A model generated the notes under the pieces. It was not told where the DNA came from. It ran no database searches and was given only the letters and a program-made list of their open reading frames with translations. Made by a program: the position numbers and the translations under genes. Of a stretch of DNA of 64,000 nt, positions 15,982 to 23,659 are shown piece after piece. This DNA comes from Flavipsychrobacter sp. (GTDB lineage: Bacteria > Bacteroidota > Bacteroidia > Chitinophagales > Chitinophagaceae): the NCBI GenBank assembly GCA_021155965.1, contig JAJNBJ010000014.1, forward strand, positions 55,483 to 119,482. Direction: 5' to 3'. Every line of letters begins with the position of its first letter. Position 1 is the stretch's first letter.

Positions 15982-16634
15982 TGGCTTCACTGTTGTTATC
16001 TAAAGAGCTGAACGAATACGCAGAACAATATACCACACCCGAAACGCCTGTAATGGCTGCTCTTAACCGCGAAACAAACCTGAAGCGCGGCGACGCGGTA
16101 ATGCTTTCAGGGCATTTGCAGGGTGCGGTGTTGCAGATGCTCAGTCACATGATAAAGCCTGAATGTATTTTGGAAATAGGCACCTTTACAGGTTACTCTG
16201 CCATTTGCCTTGCACAAGGTTTGCAGCAAGGCGGCAAACTCCATACGATCGAAATTGATGAAGAATTGCAGGATATGGCAAGCAAGTATATTACAGAAGC
16301 CGGCCTGCGTGATAGAATAGTGCAGCACATAGGAGCTGCATCGGAGATCATTCCTGCGCTTAATGAGGCCTTTGATATGGTGTTCATTGATGCCGATAAG
16401 CTGAATTATGAACTGTATTATGACCTTGTTTTTGATAAACTGCCGATAGGAGGTTATATACTGGCAGACAATGTACTCTATGACGGCGAGGTGGTATTGC
16501 CGGAAGGGGAGCAAACGAAGAACGCGCGCTGTATTTCAGCCTTCAATGCAAAGGTCAGGGCTGATAGGCGCATAGAGCATCTTTTGCTGCCGGTCCGTGA
16601 TGGGCTGATGATCGTGCGAAAAATAAAACAATAG
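15981..16634 (+). CDS. class I SAM-dependent O-methyltransferase (COG4122 type)
   Basis: A 217-residue metal-dependent catechol/caffeoyl-CoA-type O-methyltransferase. Motif I is ILEIGTFTGYSAICLAQGL, motif II HTIEIDEELQ, and the metal-binding Asp lies in MVFIDADKLNYELYY. Asn at ADNVLYDGEV is also conserved in the family. The ATG shares one base with the LOG stop. Bacterial members methylate small phenolics or unknown acceptors; no substrate is suggested by the neighbours. Confidence 0.92.
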   Translation: MASLLLSKELNEYAEQYTTPETPVMAALNRETNLKRGDAVMLSGHLQGAVLQMLSHMIKPECILEIGTFTGYSAICLAQGLQQGGKLHTIEIDEELQDMASKYITEAGLRDRIVQHIGAASEIIPALNEAFDMVFIDADKLNYELYYDLVFDKLPIGGYILADNVLYDGEVVLPEGEQTKNARCISAFNAKVRADRRIEHLLLPVRDGLMIVRKIKQ

Positions 16635-16685
16635 CCTATATATTATTTTTAGGTTGTCTTAACAGCATTTTACGCATATGTGTCG

Positions 16686-16693
16686 TACTTTTG
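16686..16693 (+). promoter_or_regulatory. -7 element of the glucosaminidase gene
   Basis: TACTTTTG followed by C matches TAnnTTTG, 28 nt before ATG 16722. The nearest TTG is 29 nt upstream, slightly too far for a standard -33. Confidence 0.45.
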
Positions 16694-16721
16694 CTGAAAC
16701 CCCTTATTATAAAATAATTTG

Positions 16722-17861
16722 ATGCGCAGATTCTGGCAATGCAGTATAGCTATACTCTTAATGTGTACCCGTGTTGGTGCGCAAGACGGGTTTAGTGACC
16801 GGGCGAGGAAATATGTAGAGGAATATGCATCGCTGGCAATGGCTGAGCAGAGGAGAAGCCATGTTCCGGCTGCTATTACATTAGGGCAGGGCATCCTGGA
16901 AACCGAGGCAGGCATAAGTGAGCTGATGACCGAGGCGAACAATCATTTTGGTATCAAATGTAAAAATGGCTGGACAGGTCCCACCTATACCCATACCGAT
17001 GATGCCCCCAATGAGTGCTTCAAAAAGTACGGATGCGCTGCTGACTCATACAAAGACCATTCCGATCACCTGAAACGTAATCAGCGGTATTCTGTACTTT
17101 TTACCTTGAAGCAGGAGGATTATAGGAACTGGGCCGTATGCCTGAAGAAATGTGGCTATGCCACCAACCCGCAATACGCGCAGAGGCTGATAAAAATAAT
17201 TGAAGACTATGGCCTGCAGCAGTATACTTTGTCTGCTTTTGACAGTTCCATCCTGAATAATTACAAGAATAATCCTGTAGCCAGTATACAACCGGCTGGT
17301 GTGCCTGAATCAGGATATGGGTACACAACACCTGCCCACAAAGGCAATGCAATTGGCGTAAATGACCAGCCGCAAGGTGATTATATCGCTATAAACAGGG
17401 GCAAAACACCTGTTGGACAAGCTGTAAAAACAACAACCACGAATCCTGCACCTGCTAAAGCGCCGGAAGAAAAACCTAAGCCAATTATTATTATCGAGGA
17501 GCCGAATAAACGGCCCCGCCCACCTGCCCCCGCACCTGATATGAGTGACCCGAAGGTGAGAAAGGAAATGGAGTTCAAAGCGTTGAAAGCGGAACTGGAT
17601 AAAGTGGTGTATGCAGACGATAGCAAGCTGATAACAGAAAACCAGCCAACAACTAATCCTACACCTGCACCTGAAAAGAAACCGGTAGTTTATCCTAATC
17701 ATGCAGCACCTAAAACAGCAAAATACTATACTGTGAAAAGAGGTGATACCGCATTTTCTATTGCTAAGAAAAATGACATCACGCTGGAGCAATTGGTGGA
17801 GTGGAATAACCTGGGCAGCGGTGGCGTGAAGGTGGGACAAACGCTAAAGGTTAAAGAATAA
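16722..17861 (+). CDS. secreted glucosaminidase (GH73) with C-terminal LysM
   Basis: A 379-residue peptidoglycan hydrolase. A signal peptide (residues 1-19, ending GAQ) is followed by a GH73 endo-beta-N-acetylglucosaminidase domain to about 165, with LGQGILETEAGIS (catalytic Glu), NNHFGIKCKNGWTGPTYTHT and the Tyr/His-rich SYKDHSDHL. A long low-complexity Pro/Lys/Thr linker leads to a LysM domain (YYTVKRGDTAFSIAKKND) that binds glycan. It probably cleaves septal or side-wall peptidoglycan during growth. ATG 16722 is preferred over the adjacent in-frame TTG. The hpt gene begins 2 nt downstream. Confidence 0.92.
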   Translation: MRRFWQCSIAILLMCTRVGAQDGFSDRARKYVEEYASLAMAEQRRSHVPAAITLGQGILETEAGISELMTEANNHFGIKCKNGWTGPTYTHTDDAPNECFKKYGCAADSYKDHSDHLKRNQRYSVLFTLKQEDYRNWAVCLKKCGYATNPQYAQRLIKIIEDYGLQQYTLSAFDSSILNNYKNNPVASIQPAGVPESGYGYTTPAHKGNAIGVNDQPQGDYIAINRGKTPVGQAVKTTTTNPAPAKAPEEKPKPIIIIEEPNKRPRPPAPAPDMSDPKVRKEMEFKALKAELDKVVYADDSKLITENQPTTNPTPAPEKKPVVYPNHAAPKTAKYYTVKRGDTAFSIAKKNDITLEQLVEWNNLGSGGVKVGQTLKVKE

Positions 17862-17863
17862 TA

Positions 17864-18397
17864 ATGTCCGGTATCCGCATCCACGACAAAATATTTACAC
17901 CCCTGATCCCGGCAGGTAAAATAGCAGAGCGTGTGGCTGCGCTTGCAGGTCAGATCAATACCGACTATAAAGGAACAAAGCCATTATTCATTGGTATACT
18001 CAACGGATCCTTCATTTTTGCTGCCGATCTTTTCCGCCAGCTAAATATAGATGCAGAAATATCTTTCATAAAGCTCGCATCATACAAGGGTACTTCATCT
18101 TCCGGAAATGTAATTACTTCTATTGGCCTGGAGGAAAACCTGAACGGCCGCCACATCGTCATTGTGGAGGATATTATAGACAGTGGCAGGACTATGAACA
18201 CCTTTTTGCGTGAAATACGACAAAGACAACCTGCATCGGTGAAGGTGGCAGTTTTTCTTACCAAACCTTCTGCATTGCAATATCCTGTAGTTGCTGATTA
18301 CATAGCGTTTGAGATAGAAGATAAGTTTGTTATTGGCTATGGCCTTGATTATGACGGGCTTGGAAGGAATCTGCCTGATCTGTATATTCTGAAATAA
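17864..18397 (+). CDS. hpt: hypoxanthine phosphoribosyltransferase
   Basis: A 177-residue purine salvage enzyme transferring phosphoribose from PRPP to hypoxanthine or guanine. The PRPP-binding signature HIVIVEDIIDSGRTMNTFL lies near residue 95-113. The N-terminal PPi loop is FIGILNGSFIFAADL, and the flexible-loop region ISFIKLASYKGTSSSGNV and C-terminal YGLDYDGLGRNLPDLYIL are typical of bacterial Hpt. It follows the LysM gene by 2 nt and is probably transcribed with it. No adenylate kinase neighbour is present, although hpt-adk is a frequent pairing elsewhere. Confidence 0.94.
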   Translation: MSGIRIHDKIFTPLIPAGKIAERVAALAGQINTDYKGTKPLFIGILNGSFIFAADLFRQLNIDAEISFIKLASYKGTSSSGNVITSIGLEENLNGRHIVIVEDIIDSGRTMNTFLREIRQRQPASVKVAVFLTKPSALQYPVVADYIAFEIEDKFVIGYGLDYDGLGRNLPDLYILK

Positions 18398-18446
18398 TAG
18401 CTCACCAACCTGATTAGCTGTATCTTTATATTGTAATTCACCCGGC

Positions 18447-18728
18447 ATGAAAAAAGCATTGCTTTGCTTGTTGTTTATTTCAACCATTTCCTGCAAAAAT
18501 GTATGGAATGAAGACGATAAAGAGGCCTTTTATTACGCATGTACCGAACAGGCAATAACATGGGCCGGTACGCAGGAAGTAGCCAAAACCTATTGTGATT
18601 GTTTGTTCACAAGAATGAACCAGAAATATTCCTCCGAATCAGAAGTGCTGGAACATTTAGCGGACCTGGCTACCGATACAGGGATGATTAATTGTAAGGA
18701 AGAAATATTGAAAAGACTGGGAAAGTGA
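18447..18728 (+). CDS. small Cys-containing lipoprotein
   Basis: A 93-residue protein with lipoprotein signal MKKALLCLLFISTISC (Cys16). The mature part holds three further Cys residues (YACTEQA, YCDCLF) plus NCKEEI, so disulfide or metal binding is possible. Similar small proteins with ACxxxA and YCxCxxxxM patterns occur widely in Bacteroidota but I know no function. TATCTTTA at 18421-18428 may be its -7 element. Its stop abuts the stop of the convergent lipoprotein without any gap. Confidence 0.7.
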   Translation: MKKALLCLLFISTISCKNVWNEDDKEAFYYACTEQAITWAGTQEVAKTYCDCLFTRMNQKYSSESEVLEHLADLATDTGMINCKEEILKRLGK

Positions 18729-19214
18729 TCACTCAGGTTTATTCACCATCGTAGTCTGCCCGCACAATAATTTCCAGCCCGTCTTTCTTTTTATCATCGT
18801 GCCTGTTTCCAGCATGGTCAGCGTAGATGATTTACCGTTTATCAACGTCATGGTTGACTTTAACCTGGCTGTATAGGTAGCAATATCTTTGCTCAATGGA
18901 ACGATCACCAGGGTGTCGAAAGAGTTGTCAACAGATTGGAACACCATTGCATTCCTTTGCAATATGGAAGCTACCGAATCGTACGAAATTGCTGATGTAA
19001 ACCCCGGCGGCACCCAAAAGAAATCCTTTGAGCTATCCAGGTAATTCAATTCAGCAGTCAGGCCAGACTTTCTTATATCATTGTAGTAGTTGTTCAGGGT
19101 CTTGCGGATATCACGAGCTATGCTGTTCTTTTCATTTTCTGACAAGGGGCTTTCGTTGCAAGAACAAAACAACACAACAAATACTAGCAATAAATATTGA
19201 ATATATGATCTCAT
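18729..19214 (-). CDS. lipoprotein with NTF2/SnoaL-like fold
   Basis: A 161-residue lipoprotein. Its signal MRSYIQYLLLVFVVLFCSC offers Cys17 or Cys19 as the acylation site. The body fits the DUF4440/SnoaL type: an N-terminal helix pair (EKNSIARDIRKTLNNYYNDI), a short strand FFWVPPGF, and long antiparallel strands ending KRKTGWKLLCGQTTMV, the characteristic last strand of NTF2-like domains. Such domains bind small molecules or serve as scaffolds; no catalytic pair is obvious. A promoter with good spacing lies so close to the ATG that the mRNA should be leaderless. Confidence 0.68.
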   Translation of the reverse strand: MRSYIQYLLLVFVVLFCSCNESPLSENEKNSIARDIRKTLNNYYNDIRKSGLTAELNYLDSSKDFFWVPPGFTSAISYDSVASILQRNAMVFQSVDNSFDTLVIVPLSKDIATYTARLKSTMTLINGKSSTLTMLETGTMIKRKTGWKLLCGQTTMVNKPE

Positions 19215-19219
19215 TGATG

Positions 19220-19247
19220 CAAATCTACAACAATGGGTTATATCAAA
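19220..19247 (-). promoter_or_regulatory. promoter of the NTF2-like lipoprotein
   Basis: On the minus strand, TTTG (19247-19244), a 16-nt spacer and TAGATTTG (19227-19220) match the Bacteroidota consensus. The ATG follows the -7 box by 5 nt. Confidence 0.6.
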
Positions 19248-19335
19248 AAATGATATGTTGATGGACTAATAATGATTTACCTGCCGAAATGGGCTGCTTA
19301 CCTAAATCATAACTTCCATATCATCTCAAATGCGC

Positions 19336-19343
19336 TACCTTTG
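19336..19343 (+). promoter_or_regulatory. -7 element of yidC
   Basis: TACCTTTG followed by C is a perfect -7 match, 20 nt before the yidC ATG. No TTG -33 is at the right distance. Confidence 0.5.
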
Positions 19344-19363
19344 CGCCTCATTTTTACCATTTC

Positions 19364-21217
19364 ATGGATCGTAATCAGGTTATTGGTTTTTCGCTATTAG
19401 GTGTGCTGCTGATAGGGTATTTGTGGTACAACAGCTATGAGCAAAAACAATATACAGAACAAAAACGGGCAAAATTTGTAGCTGACTCTATAGCCGGCCG
19501 CAAACAGAAGGCAGACAGTGTTGCCCCTGCAGCAGTTGCCCCTACGGCCACGGTAACAGCCGCTAATGATTCTGCTACTGTAGCACTGCGTGCTACGCAA
19601 CCAACATCTTACTATGGGCAGGCGCAAACAGTTACGCTTGAAAACAAAAAGCTCGCTTTACAGTTTTCTACCAAAGGGGCATTCCCGGTTACGGCTACTG
19701 TAAAAGGATACAAAACATATCGCGGCAAGCCGCTTAACCTGTTTAGCGGTGCAGGCAATGTACTCAGCGCCACACTGCCATTCGACCAGGGAAAATCCAC
19801 TGCTGATCTTTATTTCACACCGCAGCAAAGAACTGAAGCCAACGGCGACAAAACAATTGACTTCTCGGCCGATCTTGGTGCAGGCAAAAAGGTAGATATT
19901 ATATACACGCTGCCTGCCGATGATTATATGATGCGTTGCAGTGTTGTACTTACAGGCATCTCTGCAAACAGCGTGCCGCTTGTATGGAATACGAACGGCC
20001 TGCACACAGAAAAAGACATGGAGAACGAGCGGATGAATACGCAGGTGTATTACCGCAACAAGGATGGGGAGAACGATTATTTTACTGTACGTGCTGATGA
20101 GGAAAAAATACTCTCCAACAATGGGCCTATGCACTGGTTTGGTTTCAGGAAGCAGTATTTCAGCAGCGCACTGATCAACGATGATGGGTTTGGGAAAGCA
20201 GATGTGAAATACATGGCCCGCCAGGCTGATACCACTGTTGTGGCACAAAATCTCGCCAAAATAGACCTGCCGATGAAGCCCGGTGGCAATGTGCAAACTG
20301 CATCATTCAAATGGTTCATAGGCCCTAACGATTACAATACTTTACATAGCTACAATATAGACCTCGAGGATATGGTACCGTTGGGTTATGGCATCATGGC
20401 GTTTGTAAAGTATATCAATAAATACGCCATTATTCCTTTGTTCTACTTCCTCTCCGGCTTCATTGGCAATATCATTATCATCATCATGCTGATGACGATA
20501 TTTATACGCCTTGTGTTGTCATTCTTTACTTATAAAAGCTTCCTGTCATCAGCTAAAATGCGGGTAATGAAACCCGAACTGGATGAGCTGCGTGCAAAAT
20601 GTGGCGACGACCAGCAGAAATTCAGCATGGAGCAAATGAAGCTCTATCGCTCAGTAGGTGTGAACCCATTGGGTGGTTGCTTACCCATGTTATTCCAGTT
20701 GCCTATACTGCTGGCTATGTATTATCTGTTCCCGTCTTTTATCGAGTTCAGGCAGGAGCGTTTCCTGTGGGCTGAGGATTTGTCTACCTATGACAGTGTT
20801 CTTGATTTTGGTTTCAATATCCCGCTTTATGGCGACCACGTAAGTTTACTCTGTCTGTTGATGACTGCATCAAGCCTTTTTGTGGCGCTCTATAACAGGA
20901 ATATGACCCCGCAGGACCCTAACAATCCTATGATGAAGTATATGCCGTTCATTTTCCCGGTGATACTTATGGGTATTTTTAATAAAATGGCAGCAGCACT
21001 TACATTCTATTATACTTTTTCCAATATCCTCAGTATAGTACAGCAATTCATCATACAGAAGTACTTTATTGACGAAAAGGCTATACATGCCCAGTTGCAG
21101 GAAAACAGGAATAAACCCGCAACAACCTCTAAATGGGCGCAAAAGCTTGAGGAAATGCAGAAAATGCAGGCGGAACGAGCTAAAACAATGCCAAGAAGGA
21201 CTGATAAAAAGAAGTGA
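19364..21217 (+). CDS. yidC: membrane protein insertase YidC
   Basis: A 617-residue Oxa1/YidC insertase that places proteins in the inner membrane with or without SecYEG. An N-terminal helix (VIGFSLLGVLLIGYLWYNSY) anchors a large periplasmic beta domain (about 80-340). The conserved five-helix core follows, with FLSGFIGNIIIIIMLMTIFI, the cytoplasmic helical hairpin MRVMKPELDELRAKCG, GGCLPMLFQLPILLAMY, and a basic C-terminal tail for ribosome contact. Length fits Gram-negative YidC. It stands alone with its own promoter; the usual rpmH-rnpA neighbours are absent. In many Bacteroidota it follows pyrG, which is not seen here. Confidence 0.96.
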   Translation: MDRNQVIGFSLLGVLLIGYLWYNSYEQKQYTEQKRAKFVADSIAGRKQKADSVAPAAVAPTATVTAANDSATVALRATQPTSYYGQAQTVTLENKKLALQFSTKGAFPVTATVKGYKTYRGKPLNLFSGAGNVLSATLPFDQGKSTADLYFTPQQRTEANGDKTIDFSADLGAGKKVDIIYTLPADDYMMRCSVVLTGISANSVPLVWNTNGLHTEKDMENERMNTQVYYRNKDGENDYFTVRADEEKILSNNGPMHWFGFRKQYFSSALINDDGFGKADVKYMARQADTTVVAQNLAKIDLPMKPGGNVQTASFKWFIGPNDYNTLHSYNIDLEDMVPLGYGIMAFVKYINKYAIIPLFYFLSGFIGNIIIIIMLMTIFIRLVLSFFTYKSFLSSAKMRVMKPELDELRAKCGDDQQKFSMEQMKLYRSVGVNPLGGCLPMLFQLPILLAMYYLFPSFIEFRQERFLWAEDLSTYDSVLDFGFNIPLYGDHVSLLCLLMTASSLFVALYNRNMTPQDPNNPMMKYMPFIFPVILMGIFNKMAAALTFYYTFSNILSIVQQFIIQKYFIDEKAIHAQLQENRNKPATTSKWAQKLEEMQKMQAERAKTMPRRTDKKK

Positions 21218-21316
21218 TCTAAGCAGATAAATCGCTAATTTGGCATATTAATGGAAACCGCAGCTTATGCAATATAGGGATGCCAAAAACGTTATTTTAT
21301 CCAGACCCTCAGGCCG

Positions 21317-23599
21317 ATGACTTTTTTTGACCGTATTTGTGCTTTTCTTGTAATTCTTACCTTTTTCCCGGTGAACGGAAGCGCCCAAAATGCCGCTATA
21401 GGTTTTTGGGATAGCCATTTGCCCTATAACACTGCTGTTGGGGTAGCTACAGATCGCCAGACCATTTACACCTTCTGCAACCAGGCTTTTTTTACATACA
21501 ACGCTAATGATGGGCAACAGGTTACATACAGCAAAGTAGATGGCATGTCAGATATCGGCATGCAGTGCGGTGGGTATGATAAGGCCACTAATACATTAGT
21601 GCTGGTATATAGCAGCGGCAGCATTGACCTGTTCCGGAATAATAGCTTTTATAACATACCCGACATTAAACGAATTAATAAGCCTGAGCATAAGAAAATA
21701 AGCCAGGTTTATACAGAAAACGGCTTTGCCTACCTGAGCACTACCATGGGTGTTGTTGTCATAGACCTTGATAAAGAGGAGATCGCTAAAACCTACAAGT
21801 TCCAGGTAGACAGTGAGACAGTTCCTGTTAACAGCTTTACGAGCGATGGCAATTATTTTTATGCAGTAACAAGAACGGGCTTGTACCGGGGTGAGAAAAA
21901 CAACCCGATGCTGCAGAATACTGCGGCATGGACCAACCTATATAAGAAAGATACTTTCACGGCTGTGGCAACTGTAGAGGATAAAGTGTTTCTGAGCACA
22001 AAAAAGAAAATATATACGGTTTCCGGAGATTCCGTATTTGCTGTTTATACGGCTCCCAGGAATATTCAGCAGATAAGTGCCGGGAAGGAACATTTGCTCA
22101 TCGGTGTTGGTGACAATTCGGGAGGGGTTATGAAGGTAATGGACAAAAGCGCCAACGTAATCGATTCTTTCGATTGTTCAGACAGTACGGCCCAGGCAGT
22201 GCAGCTAGCTGACAATACAATATGGGTAGCGACGCCAAAACGCGGACTGAAGAAGAGAAGCGCGTCAGGTATTGTCTCTATTGTACCTGATGGGCCATCA
22301 AATCCCAATGCCTATGATATATATGTCAATAACAAGGACCTGTATATAGCTCATGGCGGTTTCAACGGTTCCTACTTTGCAGCTAACAATCGTGATGGTT
22401 TTTCAAATTATAAAGATGGAACATGGAAACTCTATAGGTCGGGCAGCTACCCTGCATTAGATGGAAGGGATTATTCATATCTTGCTTTCGATGAATCGAC
22501 CGGCACATTGTATGCTGGGTCGTACCTGAACGGGCTTTTCATTATGCATAAGGATGGCTCATCAGAGGCGGTCAACCATAATTCATTGTTCGACGGCAGC
22601 GTGGCATACGGGGCAGATTATCACCAGGTAATGGGATTAACACTGGACAAGCGTGATAACTTGTGGGTGACAACCATGTTCTCCAAACACCAGCTTTGTG
22701 TAAAAGCAAAAGATGGCACATGGTCTAAGTACCGCGTGCCGGATATTGACTATGGCGGTGGGGCTGTGGCTGTTGATGACAATGGGCAGGTTTGGCTTCC
22801 GGGGTATCATATTGATGGGCTGGTAGTGATCAATACAAAAAATACCGTGAATGACACTTCTGATGACGAAGTATATCACCTGCTGTCCGGTAAAGGATAT
22901 GGTAATTTACCGGGTAACGGTATTGGATGTGTTATTAAAGATCTGAATAACGATATTTGGGTTGGCACCGATAATGGGATCGCTATTTTCAAACAATGTT
23001 CCGTCAGGGCAGGCAGTTCGGGTGTGTGTGAAGCTGAAGTGCCGGTTATACAAAATGGGAATCATTCAGGCTCGTTGTTAGAAGGTGAGCAGGTAAAGAC
23101 CATTGCGATCGATGCAACAGGCAGAAAATGGGTTGGTACACGCAACAGTGGCGTTTGGCTGATATCTGCAGATGCGCAAACAGTTATCCACCATTTTACA
23201 AAAGACAACAGCCCTGTTCCTTCTGATTATATTCAGAAGATCGCAATTGATAAAGTGACGGGAGACGTGTACATAGGAACAGACCAGGGTTTGGTTAGCT
23301 ACCATAGTACTGCAACAGAAGGGGGCCAGGCCAACGTTAATGTAGTGGCGTTCCCTAATCCCGTACGTGGCGATTATACAGGCGTTATTGCAATAAGAGG
23401 ATTAGTGGCAGGTGCTGATGTACGTATTACTGATATTGCCGGCCACCTGGTTTATAAGGCCTATGCTGAGGGAGGGCAGGTTGTTTGGAGCGGAAAAGAT
23501 CATACCGGCCGTCGCCCGCAATCTGGTGTTTACCTGTTTTTTGTAACAGACAAAGATGGAAAGCAAACATATACTGGAAAAATAGTTTTTATACAATAG
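21317..23599 (+). CDS. PorZ-like two-component-regulator-propeller protein, T9SS sorted (copy 1)
   Basis: A 760-residue secreted protein. A signal peptide (FFPVNGSAQ cleavage region) is followed by IGFWDSHLPYNTAVGVATD, the start of a PorZ-type beta-propeller, with propeller blades to about residue 650 (NDIWVGTDNGIAIF, RKWVGTRNSGVWLIS). A T9SS type A sorting domain closes it: VAFPNPVRGDYTG, ADVRITDIAGHLVYKAY, and QSGVYLFFVTD. In Porphyromonas, PorZ is a cell-surface T9SS component that delivers anionic LPS to the sortase complex. A second copy follows 60 nt later, so the roles may be split. The start is the only ATG giving a signal peptide. Confidence 0.87.
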   Translation: MTFFDRICAFLVILTFFPVNGSAQNAAIGFWDSHLPYNTAVGVATDRQTIYTFCNQAFFTYNANDGQQVTYSKVDGMSDIGMQCGGYDKATNTLVLVYSSGSIDLFRNNSFYNIPDIKRINKPEHKKISQVYTENGFAYLSTTMGVVVIDLDKEEIAKTYKFQVDSETVPVNSFTSDGNYFYAVTRTGLYRGEKNNPMLQNTAAWTNLYKKDTFTAVATVEDKVFLSTKKKIYTVSGDSVFAVYTAPRNIQQISAGKEHLLIGVGDNSGGVMKVMDKSANVIDSFDCSDSTAQAVQLADNTIWVATPKRGLKKRSASGIVSIVPDGPSNPNAYDIYVNNKDLYIAHGGFNGSYFAANNRDGFSNYKDGTWKLYRSGSYPALDGRDYSYLAFDESTGTLYAGSYLNGLFIMHKDGSSEAVNHNSLFDGSVAYGADYHQVMGLTLDKRDNLWVTTMFSKHQLCVKAKDGTWSKYRVPDIDYGGGAVAVDDNGQVWLPGYHIDGLVVINTKNTVNDTSDDEVYHLLSGKGYGNLPGNGIGCVIKDLNNDIWVGTDNGIAIFKQCSVRAGSSGVCEAEVPVIQNGNHSGSLLEGEQVKTIAIDATGRKWVGTRNSGVWLISADAQTVIHHFTKDNSPVPSDYIQKIAIDKVTGDVYIGTDQGLVSYHSTATEGGQANVNVVAFPNPVRGDYTGVIAIRGLVAGADVRITDIAGHLVYKAYAEGGQVVWSGKDHTGRRPQSGVYLFFVTDKDGKQTYTGKIVFIQ

Positions 23600-23636
23600 G
23601 AAAAGCAATATCAGGCACCACAAACCGTTATTTGAT

Positions 23637-23644
23637 TAAATTTG
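23637..23644 (+). promoter_or_regulatory. -7 element between the porZ-like copies
   Basis: TAAATTTG overlaps an apparent TTG codon (23642) of the downstream frame, indicating that translation of copy 2 starts at ATG 23660. No clear -33 is present. Confidence 0.5.
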
Positions 23645-23659
23645 AAAGTTTTTAAACCA